DNA from: Candidatus Peribacteria bacterium
Lineage (GTDB): Bacteria > Patescibacteriota > Gracilibacteria > BD1-5 > UBA6164
Direction: 5' to 3'
Assembly (NCBI GenBank): GCA_023898505.1
Contig: CP060226.1
Coordinates: 248,001-312,000 of the forward strand
Length of the DNA: 64,000 nucleotides
A program made the position numbers and the translations under genes. Shown here in pieces: positions 60,746-64,000 of this stretch (position 1 is the first letter of the stretch; each line of letters opens with the position of its first letter). Under the pieces are notes generated by a model. It was not told the origin of the DNA. It did not search any database and saw nothing but the letters and a program-made list of their open reading frames with translations.

Positions 60746-61321
60746 TTATAACATCAAATCTATGATATGTAAGATGTGTTCAACCTCTTCCGGAGAGTTT
60801 TCGTGCGATCAAACAATCTGTATACTGACAGTATTGGAAATCATATCTTTTTCCTGAAGATATTGTAACACCGGGTAGGTCATAGCATCTACCACATCCG
60901 TTGCATCATCGGTTGCTTCACCAAATTGGCATACTCCGCTCAGTATCAAACCAAACTTTTGCAAATCATAATTATCTCCGATAGCATACTCTAAAAACAT
61001 TGGATTTTCTCAATTCGCATCGATATAGGTATTGGGGATAATAACATCTCCTACTTTCAAATCTCCGTCCAAATGGGGAGTCGAAACCAGAGAAGTAAGT
61101 ACTACTTTTTGAATCTGATAGTTATCAAATACTTGACGAAGTACCTCATCTCTCTTTTCAGGTGAAGAAATTGAAACAATCACTAACGGAGTCTCTTCTT
61201 CCGAGGAGATTTTTCCCGCAAAAATACCCTCTCCTCCCTCTACTGGAGCAGCCTCATAACGTTTAACCAACAGGTCTTGTAAGAGTATATCAGAAACCAC
61301 AATACACACATACGGATTCAT
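60746..61321 (-). CDS. Nucleoside phosphorylase-superfamily protein
   Basis: 191 residues (MNPYVCIVVSDILLQDLL, ATG 61319). The pattern PLVIVSISSPEKRDEVLRQV, QKVVLTSLVSTPHLDGDLKV and GDVIIPNTYIDANGENPMFL follows the strand-loop order of MTA/SAH nucleosidases and purine phosphorylases (GDVIIP motif). VCQFGEATDDATDVVDAMTY stands where those enzymes have the catalytic Asp segment. Shorter than usual (about 230). Its position beside ahcY and a PfkB kinase supports a purine or SAH salvage role. Confidence 0.65.
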
Positions 61322-61449
61322 ACAACAAAAATTTAGCATCTAAAAAACATCTTCTCTTTTATAGTGCTTTGTCGGCAATTGTAAAATATTTGTAAAAATT
61401 TATATTTCGGTACAATCGACCAGACGATATTTTTTAAAAGCAGAAGTGT

Positions 61450-62514
61450 ATGAATGCAGACCTGATTATGATTCTCTCTTTCTGAGTTTCGACCTTTGTA
61501 CTCGGATATATCTTGACTCCCTACTATATCGATATCCTGAGAGAGTTTAAACTCGGAAAAAACATCCGTGAAGAAGCAACCATCGGAAAGGCAACAGAAT
61601 TTCTAAAGCTCCATAAAAAGAAATCTGGAACACCAACTATGGGAGGAGGAATTATCCTCTTTGTTGTATTTCTCATGGTACTTGTCAGTATCATCCTCCA
61701 ATGAGCAGGACTCATCAACAACTCTCTTCTGAATCAAAAAGAAACCTACCTTTCACTTTTTACCCTGGCAAGTGTCGGAGCTCTTTGAGCGATTGATGAT
61801 TTTATGAACATCCGTGGAATCGGAAGGACTAAAGGGCTTTCTGCAAAATTTAAGATGTTTTGGCTCATTATCTTCGCACTCCTCGGAAGTATGTGGTTTT
61901 ACTACAAACTCGGGTGGAACCTGACCGATGAACTGGGAAACTTTATCCGTACACTTGAAAACCCATTTTGAGAAAATATCGAACTCGGGCTTTGGTTTAT
62001 CCCCCTCTTTATATTTGTCATCATCGCCTCAGCAAATAGCGTCAATATTACTGATGGACTTGACGGACTTGTAGGAGGCTTGCTTCTCTTTTGTTATGGT
62101 ATCTACGCGTATATCACCTATGATCAATGACTCTTTCTTCTTTCCACACTGTGTGTCAGTATCATCGGCGCTCTCATCGCTTTTCTCTGGTTCAATGTCC
62201 GCCCCGCACAATTTTTTATGGGAGATGTAGGAAGCTTAGCGCTTGGGGCTAATCTCGGAATTATGGCGATGCTGACAAATACTATCTTCGTCTTTTTGAT
62301 TATCAGTGCATTTTTTATCTTTGAAACTGTGAGTGTAATTATCCAACTTACTAGCAAGAGATTCAGAAACGGTAAAAAAGTCTTTCGTATCGCCCCATTT
62401 CATCATCACCTAGAAGCCATAGGATGGAGTGAAGAAACAGTCGTATTTCGACTCCGGCTTATCGGGCTTATCACTTCCATATTTGGAATTATGTTTTATA
62501 TGTTGCAGAAATAA
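61450..62514 (+). CDS. mraY: Phospho-N-acetylmuramoyl-pentapeptide-transferase
   Basis: Makes lipid I from UDP-MurNAc-pentapeptide and undecaprenyl phosphate, a multi-pass membrane enzyme. 354 residues: HKKKSGTPTMGGGIILFVVF, SVGALGAIDDFMNI (catalytic Asp pair; Gly from UGA), ANSVNITDGLDGLVGGLLLF, FFMGDVGSLALGANLGIMAM and RIAPFHHHLEAIGWSEETVV (HHH motif). Five UGA-Gly codons. With ftsW at 9.2 kb it shows that the organism makes peptidoglycan. Confidence 0.95.
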
Positions 62515-62556
62515 AAAAATACATATACTTTTTAGTATACTTTTATCCTCAAAATT

Positions 62557-62709
62557 ATGTCTTCAAATACAGCTGTTACCATAGAAAAGAAACAACTCCA
62601 AGAGTATCTTGAGCTAGTTGATGTTATAAATAGCGAAAGAGATATACTCGTAGGAAAGTATATCAAATCTGATAATTACAATGAACTTATTCAGTATCTT
62701 GATAAATAG
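62557..62709 (+). CDS. Putative antitoxin
   Basis: 50 residues, MSSNTAVTIEKKQLQEYLEL then VDVINSERDILVGKYIKSDN: a short helical acidic protein directly before a RelE/ParE-like toxin, with only 2 bases between stop and start. Too short for routine calling. The layout is that of a toxin-antitoxin pair. Confidence 0.6.
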   Translation: MSSNTAVTIEKKQLQEYLELVDVINSERDILVGKYIKSDNYNELIQYLDK

Positions 62710-62711
62710 TC

Positions 62712-62969
62712 ATGGGTATTATTCTTACCGAAACATTTCAAAAAAAGTATAAAAAACTCGATATTACTCTTCAAAATAACTTTAAAGAAAAATTACAGTT
62801 ATTTATAACACACGGCATACAACACCCTTCTCTCAGAATTCATAAATTAAAGTGAAAGTTCTATTTCAGTTATTCCCTCAGTATCAACATGAGCTATAGA
62901 GCTCTTTTTTATAAAAAAGAGGAAGACTTTGTCTTTTACAGTATTGGAAATCACGATATCTATAAATAA
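62712..62969 (+). CDS. RelE/ParE-type toxin
   Basis: 85 residues: MGIILTETFQKKYKKLDITL, then HPSLRIHKLKGKFYFSYSLS and INMSYRALFYKKEEDFVFYS, ending IGNHDIYK. This is the YafQ/RelE/ParE fold order (LRxHKLKG, YRALFYK, IGxHDIY). One UGA-Gly lies in HKLKGK, where the family has Gly. An intact pair, unlike the broken one at 4.3-4.8 kb. Confidence 0.8.
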
Positions 62970-62978
62970 TCTTTTATC

Positions 62979-63212
62979 ATGTTCCAAGAAAAAAATTGAA
63001 AACTTACACATACTTTTGAATTTCCAAACTTTCAAAAAGCAATAGATTTTATGAACACCGTTGCTAATATCTCGGAGTCAGTGAATCATCATCCGGATAT
63101 ATTTCTCCACGACTACCGTTTTGTTACCATTACTTTGTTTACGCACAGTGAAAACTCGATTACCAAAAGAGACCACTATCTCGCGGAACTCATTTCTAAA
63201 ATAAAGAACTAA
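62979..63212 (+). CDS. Pterin-4a-carbinolamine dehydratase
   Basis: 77 residues. LTHTFEFPNFQKAIDFMNTV, then ESVNHHPDIFLHDYRFVTIT with the HHPD active-site motif, and LFTHSENSITKRDHYLAELI (THxxxxxTxxD). Somewhat shorter than the usual 95-100 residues at the N-terminus. One UGA-Gly (KN-G-KLTH). It follows the toxin by 9 bases. The family recycles tetrahydrobiopterin or acts as a cofactor for other proteins; no pterin hydroxylase is nearby. Confidence 0.85.
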
Positions 63213-63214
63213 TG

Positions 63215-63245
63215 ATGATCCTGAAACAAGTTCAGGATGACAAAT
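63215..63245. repeat. Dispersed palindromic repeat
   Basis: GATCCTGAAACAAGTTCAGG ATGACAAAT: a CCTGAA..TTCAGG palindrome ending in the ATGACA tail common to these units. Confidence 0.7.
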
Positions 63246-63301
63246 ACAATATATTTTCTATTTTTTATTTGTAATTTTCTATTCCCTCTATGTGATTTAC
63301 G

Positions 63302-63595
63302 ATGATCAATGAATCCTTTGTCTGTGAACACTGCGACAAAGAGGTTTCCAAACATCCAAGTGGTTCTGCCAGAAACCATTGTCCTTTTTGTCTCTACTCA
63401 AAGCACCTAGATGATACTTCTCCTGGAGATCGAGCTTCTCGCTGCCAAGGACTTATGGAGCCAATCGGTATGGATACTCGTAAAAATAAAGGCACTATGA
63501 TCATCCACCAGTGCCAAAAGTGTCAGAAAAAGATGCTCAATAAGCTTGCTCCAGATGATGATCTCCTTAGTTTTATGAAACAGTATCGCCCCTAA
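63302..63595 (+). CDS. RNHCP domain protein
   Basis: 97 residues. MINESFVCEHCDKEVSKHPS then SARNHCPFCLYSKHLD contains the RNHCPFC motif that names the family. GLMEPIGMDTRKNKGTMIIH and QCQKCQKKMLNKLAPDD complete it. Two CxxC pairs suggest zinc binding. Function unknown; the family is common in Patescibacteria. Its stop overlaps that of the convergent PsiE-like gene by 3 bases. Confidence 0.88.
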   Translation: MINESFVCEHCDKEVSKHPSGSARNHCPFCLYSKHLDDTSPGDRASRCQGLMEPIGMDTRKNKGTMIIHQCQKCQKKMLNKLAPDDDLLSFMKQYRP

Positions 63596-64000
63596 CGCTT
63601 TCTAAAATACGGCATCCCTGCATAGACGATAAGCAAGCAAATACCCACCACAGAAAATAAGATATTAATTGCCAAAGAGTGTACTCCAAAGTTGAAAACC
63701 ACTTCCATAATGAGGGCAATAATAGAGATTTCGACCAAATCTTTGATCTCGATATGGTGATACTGTGCATAACTTTCAAGGATTTTAAATCCCTTCACCA
63801 GTATCAATATAAAGGTAATGTTATTTAAAAGTGTCTCGATAAACGTAATGTTTGATTGTGCGCCAGAGTGTGCTTGTAAAAATAAATCCCCTGCTTCATA
63901 CGAAGCAAATTGAAACACATGCACAATTAAGATTACCACTTTATAAAAGATAAACACCGCAACAAGAAGCATCAATATATAAATCGATGCTGATACAAAC
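63592..64000 (-). CDS. PsiE-like membrane protein (5' end beyond window)
   Basis: At least 136 codons are open to the right edge, so the start is outside. Four hydrophobic segments: ILMLLVAVFIFYKVVILIVH, NITFILILVKGFKILESY, VEISIIALIMEVVFNFGVHS and INILFSVVGICLLIVYAGM. The order and the basic tail resemble phosphate-starvation-inducible PsiE proteins. All codons seen are standard. Function unproven. Confidence 0.6.
   Translation of the reverse strand, partial: FVSASIYILMLLVAVFIFYKVVILIVHVFQFASYEAGDLFLQAHSGAQSNITFIETLLNNITFILILVKGFKILESYAQYHHIEIKDLVEISIIALIMEVVFNFGVHSLAINILFSVVGICLLIVYAGMPYFRKR

Noticed and set aside
1..64000. UGA as selenocysteine or tryptophan
   Set aside because: UGA codons are frequent in all gene types and align with conserved glycines; Trp positions use UGG and no SECIS-like context is needed.

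Overview
ORGANISM. The window comes from a bacterium that reads UGA as glycine (translation table 25), so a member of Absconditabacteria (SR1) or Gracilibacteria within the Patescibacteria/CPR. The evidence is internal. With UGA as stop, almost every conserved gene breaks into pieces that share one frame, and each break falls where the family has glycine: TopA KKIRK-[UGA]-LSAGRVQ, cyclophilin HAVF-[UGA]-QVYEGL, response regulator RGE-[UGA]-YRL, AhcY VVC-[UGA]-YGDVG. Reading UGA as Gly restores full-length topA (partial), dus, ung, holA, ftsW, rnc, ahcY, mraY, htpX, a histidine kinase, a leuA homologue, a DpnII-type endonuclease and more. The DNA is AT-rich and most starts lack a clear Shine-Dalgarno. 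I saw no rRNA, tRNA (including a Gly-UCA tRNA), CRISPR array or transposase.

LAYOUT. 1-10.4 kb: topA, two small genes, dus, a broken toxin-antitoxin pair, a lipoprotein cyclophilin-FKBP fusion, ung, holA, a truncated mutS and ftsW, with repeat-rich spacers. 10.7-16.1 kb: YggT, a 1258-residue exported alpha/beta-hydrolase and two membrane proteins. 16.3-22.3 kb: a minus-strand defence island in which a DpnII-like restriction enzyme and its Dam-like methylase flank a DUF262-HEPN pair, followed by small genes, an HTH regulator and a second methylase. 22.4-29.3 kb: mazF-like toxin, envelope proteins, a two-component system, rpmF, nusB and rnc. 29.3-33.4 kb: two large exported proteins and two small genes. 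33.6-41.1 kb: glyS behind a T-box-like leader, a leuA homologue behind a leucine attenuator, a C1q-like exported protein, chorismate mutase, an SLH protein and htpX. 41.3-48 kb: TrmB-type regulator, a UGA-rich membrane protein and a Liv-type ABC transporter. 48-55.3 kb: four tandem Cys-rich paralogues. 55.3-64 kb: a truncated polA, a flavin/NAD oxidoreductase, ahcY with a PfkB kinase and a nucleoside phosphorylase-like gene, mraY, a complete toxin-antitoxin pair, a pterin dehydratase, an RNHCP protein and a PsiE-like membrane protein.

CROSS-CUTTING THEMES. (1) Short palindromic repeats fill the spacers and also sit in frame inside at least seven protein genes (topA, dus, ung, the dam-like methylase, polA three times, and three of the Cys-rich paralogues). 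(2) Amino-acid supply appears to be sensed by RNA: a leader peptide with five consecutive Leu codons plus a terminator precedes the leuA homologue, and a T-box-like leader precedes the glyS unit, notable where glycine also decodes UGA. (3) UGA use is uneven: none in the 465-codon glyS frame, about 25 in the 621-codon leuA homologue. (4) Two DNA-repair genes, mutS and polA, lack their C-terminal catalytic halves beside repeats or the paralogue array.
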